Positions 1 to 7,158 of a stretch of DNA of 10,889 nt are shown in pieces (position 1 is the first letter of the stretch; each line of letters begins with the position of its first letter). The notes beneath the pieces were generated by a model. The model did no database searches. It saw only the letters and a program-made list of their open reading frames with translations, and was not told the origin of the DNA. The DNA comes from DATDYW01 sp036516995. Its GTDB lineage: Bacteria; Patescibacteriota; Minisyncoccia; Phycocordibacterales; JAACPR01. A program made the position numbers and the translations under genes. The DNA is taken from positions 1 through 10,889 of the forward strand of contig DATDYW010000006.1 in NCBI GenBank assembly GCA_036516995.1, in the 5' to 3' direction.

Positions 1-900
1 GCGCACGTGGTTGTCGGCATTTCCGGCGGTGTTGATTCCCTGGTCGCAGCCACGCTCATCTACCGCGCCATTGGCAACCGGCTGCACGCGGTGTTCGTCG
101 ACACGGGACTGCTGCGGAAAGATGAGGTCACTCAGGTCGCCGCCTCGCTACGCAAGAACGGCTTCCGAAACCTGCATGTTATCGACGCTCGCCGCCGTTT
201 TGTGGGCAGGCTCGCCGGCGTCACCGACCCCGAGCAGAAACGAAAAATTATCGGGCATACCTTCGTTGAGGTTTTCGAGCGAGCGCTCAAGAACGAGCTC
301 AAGCGACACCCCGTGAAGTACCTGGCGCAGGGCACCATCTACCCTGACCGCGTGGAATCGGCGGCGACGTCGAAGACGGCGGCAAAGATTAAGAGCCACC
401 ACAACCTCACGCTCCCCGAAAAGCTCGGTTTCAAGATTCTCGAGCCGCTGAAGGATCTCTACAAGGACGAGGTGCGGCGCGTGGGCGCGGCGCTCGGACT
501 TCCCCACGACCTCCTCTGGCGGCACCCCTTCCCCGGCCCCGGCCTCGGCATTCGCATCGTCGGCGAGGTGACATCGGAGCGCCTCAAGATTCTGCGCGAG
601 GCGGACGCGGTCTACCTCGATGAGCTGCGCAAAGCTGGCGAGTACGAAAAAATTTGGCAGGCGTTCGCGGCGCTGCTGCCCGTCAAAACGGTCGGCGTGA
701 TGGGCGACGGGCGGACGTACGAGTACGTCATCGCGCTGCGCGCCGTTGATTCGGTAGACGGAATGAGTGCCGATTGGCACCGAATGCCGCAGGAGCTGCT
801 CCAACGAATCTCTAGCACCATAATCGGCCAGGTGCGCGGCGTGAACCGCGTCCTCTACGACATCACCCAGAAGCCGCCGGCCACCATCGAGTACGAGTAG
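1..900 (+). CDS. guaA: GMP synthase (glutamine-hydrolysing), C-terminal part; 5' end outside the window
   Basis: Makes GMP from XMP, ATP and glutamine-derived ammonia in purine synthesis. The frame is open from base 1, so the gene enters from the left and the glutamine amidotransferase domain is missing. What remains is the ATP pyrophosphatase domain, beginning at the PP-loop SGGVDS (bases 22-39), with VDTGLLRK soon after. The C-terminal dimerisation domain follows, with IKSHHN, HPFPGPGLGIRI, and the family's usual ending, here KPPATIEYE (commonly KPPATIEWE). All the landmark motifs of the synthetase half are intact and the stop is TAG. The gene is followed 48 bases later by a strong intrinsic terminator, so it ends its transcription unit. 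It converges on the nitrite reductase gene on the other strand. The identification is secure. Only the true start and the amidotransferase domain cannot be judged here. Confidence 0.97.
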   Translation, partial: AHVVVGISGGVDSLVAATLIYRAIGNRLHAVFVDTGLLRKDEVTQVAASLRKNGFRNLHVIDARRRFVGRLAGVTDPEQKRKIIGHTFVEVFERALKNELKRHPVKYLAQGTIYPDRVESAATSKTAAKIKSHHNLTLPEKLGFKILEPLKDLYKDEVRRVGAALGLPHDLLWRHPFPGPGLGIRIVGEVTSERLKILREADAVYLDELRKAGEYEKIWQAFAALLPVKTVGVMGDGRTYEYVIALRAVDSVDGMSADWHRMPQELLQRISSTIIGQVRGVNRVLYDITQKPPATIEYE

Positions 901-947
901 CGTCCATCCGCCAGACTGGCTGGCTGGATCGTTGTCGCTCCGACGCA

Positions 948-991
948 GGAGAGGCCCCGCGCCGCTAGGCGGCGCGGGGCCTCTCCCTTTT
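948..991 (+). terminator. Intrinsic terminator of guaA
   Basis: A perfect 18-bp stem (bases 948-965 pairing with 969-986) closes on a 3-base TAG loop and is followed by C and TTTT. The T-run lies only on the plus-strand side, so it should act on guaA transcripts. Read from the other strand, the same hairpin has no T-tract. It may still slow the convergent nirK transcript, whose stop codon is only 14 bases away. Confidence 0.9.
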
Positions 992-999
992 GCGCGGCC

Positions 1000-2220
1000 C
1001 TAGTGCCCGCTCCCGCTCTGCGTCTCGCCGACGAAGATGCTCGGGTCCGCTTCGCCGTCGACGCGGAGCACTCCCCAGGCGCCGCGGTCGAGCCGCGCCA
1101 GCGCGTGGTCAACCAGTATGTAGTTCCCGGGGTAGTCCACCTTGAAATCGACAACCGCCGCCCCGCCCGCCGGGACGAGCGTGGTCTGCACGCTCTCCGC
1201 CGGCGGACTCACCAGGTCGCCCTCGCGGTACACGCGGTCGAAGATTTCCCCAATCACGTGGAAGCTCGAGATTAGGTTGACGCCGCCGTTCCCGACGAAT
1301 ATTCGGACGGTCTCGCCGACCTTTGCCTGCATGTGGTCTTCCAGCGCCCCCGTCCTACCGTTGAACACAATGTACTGCGGCACGCCGTCGAGCATCGCCT
1401 CCGCGTCGAAGAGCTGCAGCCCCTTCCTGCCGAGCTTGCCGGCGGTGTAGGACTCCCCCTGCACCACGTAGAACTCCTTGTCGACGGGGGGTAGACCCGC
1501 TTTGGGCTCGACCAGAATGAGCCCGTACATCCCGTGCGCCATGTGGGTCGCCACGTTCGGGTAGGCGCAGTGGTAGATGTAGATACCCGGATTGAGCGCC
1601 TTGAATTTGATGGTCTTGCTCTCGCCCGGCGCAGCCTTAGTTGCCGCCGCGCCGCCGCCCGGACCGGTGACCGCGTGGAGATCGATCGAGTGGCCGTGCA
1701 GGCTCGTCGGGTCGTTGCGGAAGGTCAGCCGCACGGTGTCGCCTTCCCGCACGCGCAGGAACGGACCCGGCACCGTCCCGCCGAACGTCCAGTAGTTGAC
1801 CGTCACGCCGTCGGCCATCTCGCCGATCACCTCCTTCGCGGTGATGTCGATTTCAACGGCGCCGTCTTCGGCGTAGGCAATCGTCTGCGGCACGTCGTTC
1901 GGGTTCACCGCAATGTCGGAGACTCTCTCGAAGGAATCGAAGCTCGTAAAAAATTTGAAAATGTTTCCGAGCGAGAGCGTGGGGCCGGCGCCCGGGCCGA
2001 ACGTCTTCAGAGACGACGGGTACTGGAACGCCTTGGGAACGCCGTTGGGGATGTAGAACGCAATGGAGACGCCGATAAAAATAGCGGCGAGCGCCGTGGT
2101 TATTTTCCACGAGTGGAAGCGGCGGAGCACCAGAAAAATAAATACTGCCGCAAAAACGTACGCGATAGTGAGCCCGAACGCCTGGACGATGTACTGCCAA
2201 AGGTATGAAAACGTTTCCAT
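1000..2220 (-). CDS. nirK: Membrane-anchored copper-containing nitrite reductase (AniA/class II NirK type)
   Basis: Reduces nitrite to nitric oxide outside the cytoplasmic membrane. All copper ligands are present (406 aa). Type 1 copper: H177, C218, H226, M231. Type 2 copper: H182, H217, H372. The catalytic pair is D180 (in HSIDLH) and H321 (in SSFHVIGE). The C-to-H spacing of 8 and C-to-M spacing of 13 match AniA-type enzymes, as do stretches such as GMYGLILVEPK and FVGNGG. Two cupredoxin domains span about residues 115-395. Instead of a cleavable signal or lipobox, the N-terminus has two hydrophobic helices (about 9-33 and 39-57), then a linker of about 50 residues. The catalytic part should therefore face outward with both helices as anchor. 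It lies 19 bases downstream of the ArsR-type regulator, probably co-transcribed; no Shine-Dalgarno is visible. No cytochrome or cupredoxin electron donor is encoded in the window. Function is very likely; the physiological role (respiration or detoxification) is inferred. Confidence 0.95.
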   Translation of the reverse strand: METFSYLWQYIVQAFGLTIAYVFAAVFIFLVLRRFHSWKITTALAAIFIGVSIAFYIPNGVPKAFQYPSSLKTFGPGAGPTLSLGNIFKFFTSFDSFERVSDIAVNPNDVPQTIAYAEDGAVEIDITAKEVIGEMADGVTVNYWTFGGTVPGPFLRVREGDTVRLTFRNDPTSLHGHSIDLHAVTGPGGGAAATKAAPGESKTIKFKALNPGIYIYHCAYPNVATHMAHGMYGLILVEPKAGLPPVDKEFYVVQGESYTAGKLGRKGLQLFDAEAMLDGVPQYIVFNGRTGALEDHMQAKVGETVRIFVGNGGVNLISSFHVIGEIFDRVYREGDLVSPPAESVQTTLVPAGGAAVVDFKVDYPGNYILVDHALARLDRGAWGVLRVDGEADPSIFVGETQSGSGH

Positions 2221-2239
2221 AAGGTACGGTTCTGTTTGC

Positions 2240-2608
2240 CTAGTAAGGAATCTTGCACTCCTCGAAGCAGTGTGCGCTCCGGTTCAGCCGGTAGACGCGC
2301 TCCCGGCCTCGGGGCAGGCTCCTGACCGCGTCCACCGAGCCCAGCACCTGCAGGTGGTACGTGACCGTCGGCTGGCGCAGCCTCGTTCCCCGGGTCAGCT
2401 CGCCGACGGTCATCCCCTTTTTTGCCCTCCCGAGCATGCAGACGAGGCTGTAGCGGCTCCGCTCCCCCACGACCCTGAAGCAGTCGGGGCACAGCTCCCC
2501 CTCGCCGGAGACGGCGCGGGGAACCCACGCCGGCCGCGGGTACGCGCGGCCTTGTTTTCGCCTGTTTTTCGTGGCCGCGCGCCTTTTCCCCAGCTTTCGG
2601 TCACTCAT
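2240..2608 (-). CDS. ArsR-type winged-helix transcriptional regulator, cysteine-rich
   Basis: A 122-aa DNA-binding protein. The winged helix spans about residues 64-110: MTVGEL, a recognition helix around RLRQPTVTYHLQVL (77-89), and a wing around RSLPRGRERVYRL. The TVxYHLxVL pattern is typical of ArsR/SmtB-like repressors. The first 30 residues form a strongly basic tail (many K and R). Cysteines C40-P-D-C43, C57, and H113-C114 with C118 near the C-terminus could bind a metal or an Fe-S cluster, or react with NO. These sites do not match a named ArsR metal site that I can recall, so the ligand is unknown. It is the first gene of a probable two-gene operon with nirK and diverges from nrdD across 56 bases. 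A palindrome starts at its initiation codon, consistent with autoregulation. Alternative: a non-metal ArsR-like redox sensor. Confidence 0.82.
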   Translation of the reverse strand: MSDRKLGKRRAATKNRRKQGRAYPRPAWVPRAVSGEGELCPDCFRVVGERSRYSLVCMLGRAKKGMTVGELTRGTRLRQPTVTYHLQVLGSVDAVRSLPRGRERVYRLNRSAHCFEECKIPY

Positions 2609-2625
2609 AGACGGGTGTCTATACT
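2607..2625. promoter_or_regulatory. Candidate shared operator with overlapping divergent -10 boxes
   Basis: The perfect palindrome ATAGAC-GGGT-GTCTAT (2607-2622) sits in the 56-base gap between arsR-nirK and the nrdD run. A good plus-strand -10, TATACT (2620-2625), overlaps its right arm and would give nrdD a leader of about 33 bases. A minus-strand -10-like TATAGA (2618-2623) would start the arsR transcript about 3 bases before its ATG. No convincing -35 exists for either direction (TCGGTC and TGGTAG at 17-base spacing), so an activator or another sigma factor may be needed. A protein bound here would affect both operons. Six-base arms can arise by chance; the position is the main support. 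Confidence 0.45.
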
Positions 2626-2664
2626 AAAATGTGTAGGCCGCTACCAGCGTAACACTCGCCTACC

Positions 2665-4854
2665 ATGAAAGCCCCAGTGTCTGTGGATATCTCGCGCCGC
2701 TTCAGCGTCGTCATCAAGCGGGACGGCTCGCGGGTGGCGTTCGACGAGGAGAAAATTACGCTGGCAATCGCGAAGGCGGGAAAGGCGACGGGAGAGTTCG
2801 ACGAGGGCGAGGCGGCAAACCTCGCCGGAAAGACGCTCGAGCTGGTGCGACGCCTGCACCAGGACGACGCGCCGTCGGTCGAGAGCATACAGGACAGTGT
2901 CGAGCGGACGCTGATGGCGTCGCGGCACAAGAAGACGGCGAAGGCGTTCATCGTCTACCGCGCCCAGCACGCGGAGATGCGCGCGTTCGCAATCACCGCG
3001 TCGCTCGGGCTCGTCGACAGCTACATCGGGAGCCTCGACTGGCAGGTGAAGGAGAACAGCAACATGGGGTACTCCCTCCAGGGTCTCAACAACTACATTT
3101 TCTCCGAGGTCAGCAAGACGTACTGGCTGAATAAAATTTATCCGAAGGAGGTGCGCGACGCCTACGAGAGCGGCGACATGCACATCCACGACCTCGGCAC
3201 GCTCTCCGTCTACTGCGTCGGCTGGGACCTGATGGACCTCCTGGCCGAGGGCTTCCGCGGCGTCTCCGGGAAGATCGAGTCTGCCCCGGCGAAGCACTTC
3301 CGCACCGCGCTCGGCCAGATTGTGAACTTTATGTACACCCTCCAGGGCGAGGCGGCCGGCGCGATCGCCTTCTCGAACTTCGACACGCTCCTGGCGCCGT
3401 TCATTCGCTACGACGGCCTCTCCGATAAAGAGGTCGAGCAGTGCCTGCAGGAGTTCGTCTTCAATATGAACGTCCCGACGCGCGTCGGCTTCCAGACGCC
3501 GTTCTCTAACATCACCCTCGACCTCACCCCGTCGCCGAACTTCAAGAACCAGCCGGTCATTGTCGGCGGGGTTCCGCAGAAGGAGAAGTACGGTGAATTT
3601 CAAAACGAAATGAACGCGCTGAACCGCGCGCTCTTCTCGGTGCTGGCTAGGGGAGACGCCGCCGGGCGCGTGTTCACCTTCCCGATTCCGACCGTCAACG
3701 TCGGGCGCGACTTCGACTGGGAGAACCCCGAGCTCGCGGGGCTGTGGGAAATCACCGCGAAGTACGGCATCCCGTACTTCTCGAACTTCGTGAACTCCGA
3801 TATGAAGCCGGAGGACACCCGCTCGATGTGCTGCCGGCTGCGCCTCGACCTCGACGAGCTCGACCGGCGCGGCGGCGGCCTCTTCGGGGCCAACGCGCTC
3901 ACCGGCTCCATCGGGGTCGTCACCATCAACCTCCCCCGAATCGGCTACCTCGCGAAGAGCGAAAAAGAGTTCTTCGGGCAGCTCGACCGCCAGATGGACA
4001 TCGCCAAGGAGAGCCTGGAGATCAAGCGGAAGGTCATCGAGCGGCTCGCGGTCGCCAACCTCTACCCGTACACCGCGTTCTACTTAAGGAAAATTTACGA
4101 CGCCTACGGCGAGTACTGGAAGAACCACTTCTCGACCATCGGGCTCGTGGGCATGAACGAGGCAATCGCGAACTTCCTCCACGTCGACATCGGCACCGAC
4201 GAGGGGAGAGCGTTCGCGGGGCGCGTGCTCACCCGCATGCGCGAGCGGCTCATCGGCTACCAGCAGGAAACCGGCAACCTCTACAACCTCGAGGCGACAC
4301 CGGCGGAGGGAACCGCGTACCGGCTCGCGCTCAAGGACAGGAAGCGCTACCCCGACATCGTCGTGGCGAACGAGGCGGAGGTCGCCCGCGGCGCGCAGCC
4401 GTTCTACACGAACTCCTCGCACCTGCCGGTCAACTACACCGACGACATCTTCGAGGCGCTCGCCATCCAGGACGATTTGCAGACCAAGTACACCGGCGGC
4501 ACCGTGATGCACCTCTTCCTCGGCGAGCGTGTCGCCGACCCGCGCGCAGTGCCGCGGCTCGTGAAAAAGGTGTGCGAGAACTTCAAGCTCCCCTACTTCA
4601 CGCTGACCCCGACCTTCAGCGTCTGCGGCTCGCACGGCTACCTCGCCGGCGAGCAGCGCGCGTGCCCGACGTGCGCGGGCGAGTGCGAGGTGTACTCGCG
4701 CATCGTCGGGTACCTGCGGCCGGTCGGCGCCTGGAACGCGGGCAAGCAGGCCGAGTGGGCGGTGCGCAAGACCTACGCGCCGGTTCGCGAGAGCGGCGCC
4801 GGCCGACCGGTCGGCGAGCCGACGGCAACCGCAGCAGAGCCGGAGCGCGTATGA
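2665..4854 (+). CDS. nrdD: Anaerobic (class III) ribonucleoside-triphosphate reductase, large subunit
   Basis: Reduces ribonucleoside triphosphates to dNTPs without oxygen, using a glycyl radical. At 729 aa it is a normal full-length enzyme. An ATP-cone regulatory domain covers about residues 13-105 (VIKRDGSRVAFDEEKI). The barrel follows, with MHIHDLG and a conserved cysteine at C184 (YCVGWDL). C389-C390 lie in the MCCRL loop that carries the active-site thiyl cysteine. Near the C-terminus a zinc site is formed by C654, H657, C667 and C670. The glycyl radical loop RIVGYLRPV has its radical glycine at G682, followed by WNAGKQAEW. A tail of about 25 residues extends past the usual end. It starts a tight five-gene run and overlaps nrdG by ATGA (4 bases). 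No Shine-Dalgarno is visible before the ATG. I cannot tell from the sequence whether formate or a thiol/ferredoxin donor is used. Confidence 0.97.
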   Translation: MKAPVSVDISRRFSVVIKRDGSRVAFDEEKITLAIAKAGKATGEFDEGEAANLAGKTLELVRRLHQDDAPSVESIQDSVERTLMASRHKKTAKAFIVYRAQHAEMRAFAITASLGLVDSYIGSLDWQVKENSNMGYSLQGLNNYIFSEVSKTYWLNKIYPKEVRDAYESGDMHIHDLGTLSVYCVGWDLMDLLAEGFRGVSGKIESAPAKHFRTALGQIVNFMYTLQGEAAGAIAFSNFDTLLAPFIRYDGLSDKEVEQCLQEFVFNMNVPTRVGFQTPFSNITLDLTPSPNFKNQPVIVGGVPQKEKYGEFQNEMNALNRALFSVLARGDAAGRVFTFPIPTVNVGRDFDWENPELAGLWEITAKYGIPYFSNFVNSDMKPEDTRSMCCRLRLDLDELDRRGGGLFGANALTGSIGVVTINLPRIGYLAKSEKEFFGQLDRQMDIAKESLEIKRKVIERLAVANLYPYTAFYLRKIYDAYGEYWKNHFSTIGLVGMNEAIANFLHVDIGTDEGRAFAGRVLTRMRERLIGYQQETGNLYNLEATPAEGTAYRLALKDRKRYPDIVVANEAEVARGAQPFYTNSSHLPVNYTDDIFEALAIQDDLQTKYTGGTVMHLFLGERVADPRAVPRLVKKVCENFKLPYFTLTPTFSVCGSHGYLAGEQRACPTCAGECEVYSRIVGYLRPVGAWNAGKQAEWAVRKTYAPVRESGAGRPVGEPTATAAEPERV

Positions 4855-5540
4855 ACTTCGGAGGCTTCACCCCCTCGACGCTCATTGACTACCCCGGCAA
4901 GACCGCCTGCATGGTCTACACGGTCGGCTGCAACTTCCGCTGCCCGTACTGCCACAACCCGGAGCTCGTCGACGAGACGGTGGAGGAGACGTTCCCCGAG
5001 GCGTCCGTGCTCGCCTTCCTGGAGACGCGGCGGGGGCTGCTCGACGGCGTGGTGGTAACCGGCGGCGAGCCGACGATGCACGGCGAGGCGCTCCTTTCGT
5101 TCATGCGGCGCGTCAAGGAGCGCGGGTTCCTCGTGAAGCTCGACACGAACGGCACCGACCCGGCGTTCATCAGGAAGGCAATCGAGGGCAAACTGGTGGA
5201 CTACGTCGCCATGGACGTGAAGGCGCCCCTCCCAACGTACCACCGCGTCGTCGGCCGGCCCGTCAACACGGACGCCGTGCGGGAGAGCATCGACCTGCTG
5301 CTCGGCGGGCGCGTCCCGTACGAGTTCCGGACGACCGTGGTGAAGGCCCTGCTCTCGCCGGAGGACCTCGAGGCAATCGCCCGGGAGGTGGCCGGCGCCG
5401 AGCGGTACTACCTGCAGCGGTTCGTCCCGACCAAAATTTTGAACCCGCAGTTCAGGCGGAAGGTCGCCTACACCGATGAGGATTTCGTCGAGTTCCAAAA
5501 AACCGCGGCGAGGCACGTTGCCTACTGCGGCGTGCGATGA
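4851..5540 (+). CDS. nrdG: Anaerobic ribonucleotide reductase activating protein (radical SAM)
   Basis: A 229-aa radical SAM enzyme that uses a [4Fe-4S] cluster and S-adenosylmethionine to create the glycyl radical on NrdD. The cluster motif CNFRCPYC gives C27, C31 and C34 (CX3CX2C). The SAM-binding GGEP motif is at 71-74 and KLDTNG follows. The opening GGFTPSTLIDYPG is characteristic of the longer NrdG2-type activases rather than the shorter E. coli type. The frame is open far upstream inside nrdD, but the start at 4851 is supported by the ATGA overlap with the nrdD stop, a GGAG Shine-Dalgarno five bases before it, and the family's usual N-terminus. Translational coupling to nrdD is likely. 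The enzyme needs a supply of Fe-S clusters and low-potential electrons, which the next three genes could provide. Confidence 0.95.
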   Translation: MNFGGFTPSTLIDYPGKTACMVYTVGCNFRCPYCHNPELVDETVEETFPEASVLAFLETRRGLLDGVVVTGGEPTMHGEALLSFMRRVKERGFLVKLDTNGTDPAFIRKAIEGKLVDYVAMDVKAPLPTYHRVVGRPVNTDAVRESIDLLLGGRVPYEFRTTVVKALLSPEDLEAIAREVAGAERYYLQRFVPTKILNPQFRRKVAYTDEDFVEFQKTAARHVAYCGVR

Positions 5541-5546
5541 CCAGCC

Positions 5547-6749
5547 ATGAAAACTGTCTACCTAGATCACGCGGCGACGACGCCCCTCGACGAGGAGGTG
5601 CTCTCGCGCATGCTCCCGTACTTCGGCGAGCGCTACGGCAACCCCTCGTCGATGCACGGGAGCGGCCGGCGCGCGGCGCGAGCAATCGGTGATGCCCGGG
5701 AGCGCGTCGCCCGCGCCATCGGCGCCTCTCCCGACGAGGTAATTTTCACGGGGTCTGGCACCGAGTCCGACAACCTCGCGCTCATTGGCGCGGCGCGGGC
5801 GTACCGGTCGAGTGGAAAGCGCATTGTTATCTCCGCGATTGAGCACAAGGCCGTGACAGAGGCGGCTGGGGCGCTCGAGCGGGAGGGCTTCGAAGTGACA
5901 GTCGCGCCGGTAGACACGCGCGGCATGATCGACGTTGCGGCCGTTGCCGCGCTGGTGCGAGACGACACCGTTCTCGTCTCCGTGATGCTCGCGAACAACG
6001 AGATCGGAACCGTGCTGCCCGTCGCCGAGCTGTCGGAGGCGCTGCGCGAGCGGCGGAAGAAGACCGGCTTCCCGCGTATCCACACCGACGCCTGCCAGGC
6101 CGCGGGGCACCTCGAGCTCAATGTCGCGGAGCTCGGCGTCGATTTCCTGACCCTGAACGGCTCGAAGGTGTACGGCCCGAAGGGCGTCGGCGTGCTCTAC
6201 CGGAGGCGAGACGCCCGCCTCTCCCCGCTCCTCGTCGGCGGCGGCCAGGAGAGCGGCGCGAGGGCAGGCACGGAGTCGGTGCCGCTCATCGTGGGCGTGG
6301 CGCTCGCCCTCGAGAAGGCGGAGCGGCTCCGCGAGAGAGAGGCGGCGCGCCTCTCTCGGCTTCGAAACTTTTTTATTGCAGAGCTCCGGGCGCGAATTCC
6401 CAGCGTCATCGTCAACGGCCACCCCACGCGCTGCCTGCCGCACATCGTTCACCTCACCGTGCCCGGCATCGAGGGAGAATCAATGGTGCTGATGCTCGAC
6501 GAAGCCGGAGTGGAAGCCGCCACCGGCTCGGCCTGCTCCGCAAACGACCTGCGGCCGTCGCACGTCCTCGTCGCCACCGGCCAGAGCGACGAGAACGTGC
6601 ACGGGAGCGTCCGGTTCTCCCTCGGGAGGGGCACAACCGAGGACGAGCTCGGCTACGTGCTCTCCGTTTTTCCGCCAATCGTGCAGAAGCTGAGAGGGGC
6701 GTCGGCGCTGACCACGAGCTACTATGCGAAAGAGAAGCACCTCGTGTGA
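5547..6749 (+). CDS. iscS: Cysteine desulfurase, IscS/NifS type
   Basis: A PLP enzyme that removes sulfur from cysteine as an enzyme-bound persulfide for Fe-S cluster (and possibly tRNA) synthesis. It has 400 aa, the normal length. The N-terminus YLDHAATTP is typical. PLP contacts seen are H100 (IEHKAV), N151, D181 and Q184 (HTDACQ), and the Schiff-base lysine K207 in NGSKVYGPKG. The persulfide cysteine is C330 in GSACSAND, within a group I (NifS/IscS-like) loop. Two changes from E. coli IscS-like proteins are visible: serine instead of histidine just before the lysine (S206), and QESGARAGT where ERGxRxGT is usual (S236 for Arg). It starts 6 bases after nrdG and overlaps the scaffold gene by 26 bases, so co-expression with both is expected. 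nifS would be an equally valid symbol. Confidence 0.95.
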   Translation: MKTVYLDHAATTPLDEEVLSRMLPYFGERYGNPSSMHGSGRRAARAIGDARERVARAIGASPDEVIFTGSGTESDNLALIGAARAYRSSGKRIVISAIEHKAVTEAAGALEREGFEVTVAPVDTRGMIDVAAVAALVRDDTVLVSVMLANNEIGTVLPVAELSEALRERRKKTGFPRIHTDACQAAGHLELNVAELGVDFLTLNGSKVYGPKGVGVLYRRRDARLSPLLVGGGQESGARAGTESVPLIVGVALALEKAERLREREAARLSRLRNFFIAELRARIPSVIVNGHPTRCLPHIVHLTVPGIEGESMVLMLDEAGVEAATGSACSANDLRPSHVLVATGQSDENVHGSVRFSLGRGTTEDELGYVLSVFPPIVQKLRGASALTTSYYAKEKHLV

Positions 6750-7158
6750 CGGCGACGGCTGGCTCTACGGCGAAGTGGTGCGCGACCACTTCTTCAGCCC
6801 GCGCAATTTGCTCATTGACGACGCCTCGTACGAAGCCGACGGCATCGGCGTCGTGGGGAGCCCCGCCTGCGGCGACGTGATGGCAGTGTGGATCAGGGTA
6901 GACCGGGGCGCGGGGCGAATCGCCGAGTGCAAGTGGCGCACGTTCGGCTGCGCGTCCGCCATCGCCTCGACCTCGATGATGTCGGTGATGGCAACGGAGA
7001 ACGGCGGAATGGCGCTCGCGCGAGCGAAGCGGCTCACCCCGGAGGCAATCATCGAGCGCCTCGGCGGGCTCCCGGACAGGAAGTACCACTGCTCGGTCCT
7101 GGGCCACCAGGCGCTCCGCGAGGCGGTGAAGGATTTCGAGGAAAGCCGTGCGAGGTGA
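6724..7158 (+). CDS. iscU: Fe-S cluster assembly scaffold, IscU/NifU N-terminal type
   Basis: A 144-aa scaffold on which IscS-derived sulfur and iron are assembled into [2Fe-2S] clusters before transfer to enzymes such as NrdG. The cluster ligands are all present: C49 and D51 (SPACGDVM), C76 (GCASAIAST), and H122-C123 (KYHCSVL). The protein has only the U-type domain; there is no ferredoxin-like or Nfu domain. The chaperone recognition site LPPVK of E. coli IscU reads LPDRK here, so dependence on an HscA-like chaperone is doubtful. The chosen ATG lies inside the end of iscS and adds about 13 residues before the usual YxEVVxDHF start. A later in-frame GTG (6775) would remove conserved residues, so the ATG is preferred. 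It overlaps the next gene by 11 bases. Confidence 0.93.
   Translation: MRKRSTSCDGDGWLYGEVVRDHFFSPRNLLIDDASYEADGIGVVGSPACGDVMAVWIRVDRGAGRIAECKWRTFGCASAIASTSMMSVMATENGGMALARAKRLTPEAIIERLGGLPDRKYHCSVLGHQALREAVKDFEESRAR

Noticed and set aside
2633..2663. Inverted repeat GTAGGC/GCCTAC in the nrdD leader, considered as a riboswitch or NrdR-type control element
   Set aside because: Six-base arms with a 19-base loop are weak, the leader is only about 33 bases, and no NrdR-box pair or known riboswitch core is seen.
2641..3603. 320-codon minus-strand open frame over the 5' half of nrdD and the divergent promoter gap
   Set aside because: Its translation shows no recognisable domain, while the other strand encodes a complete ATP cone and NrdD barrel.
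3744..4850. Upstream extension of the nrdG frame, which would give a 598-residue protein
   Set aside because: The extension is out of frame inside nrdD and reads as Arg/Pro-rich noise; the ATGA junction and Shine-Dalgarno fix the start at 4851.
5562..6452. 296-codon minus-strand open frame antisense to iscS
   Set aside because: The plus strand encodes all cysteine desulfurase motifs; the antisense translation has none.
3361..7100. Possible recent horizontal transfer of the nrdD-to-reductase run
   Set aside because: Codon style and GC level match the flanking guaA, serA and tsaD genes, and no integrase, transposase or repeat borders are present.
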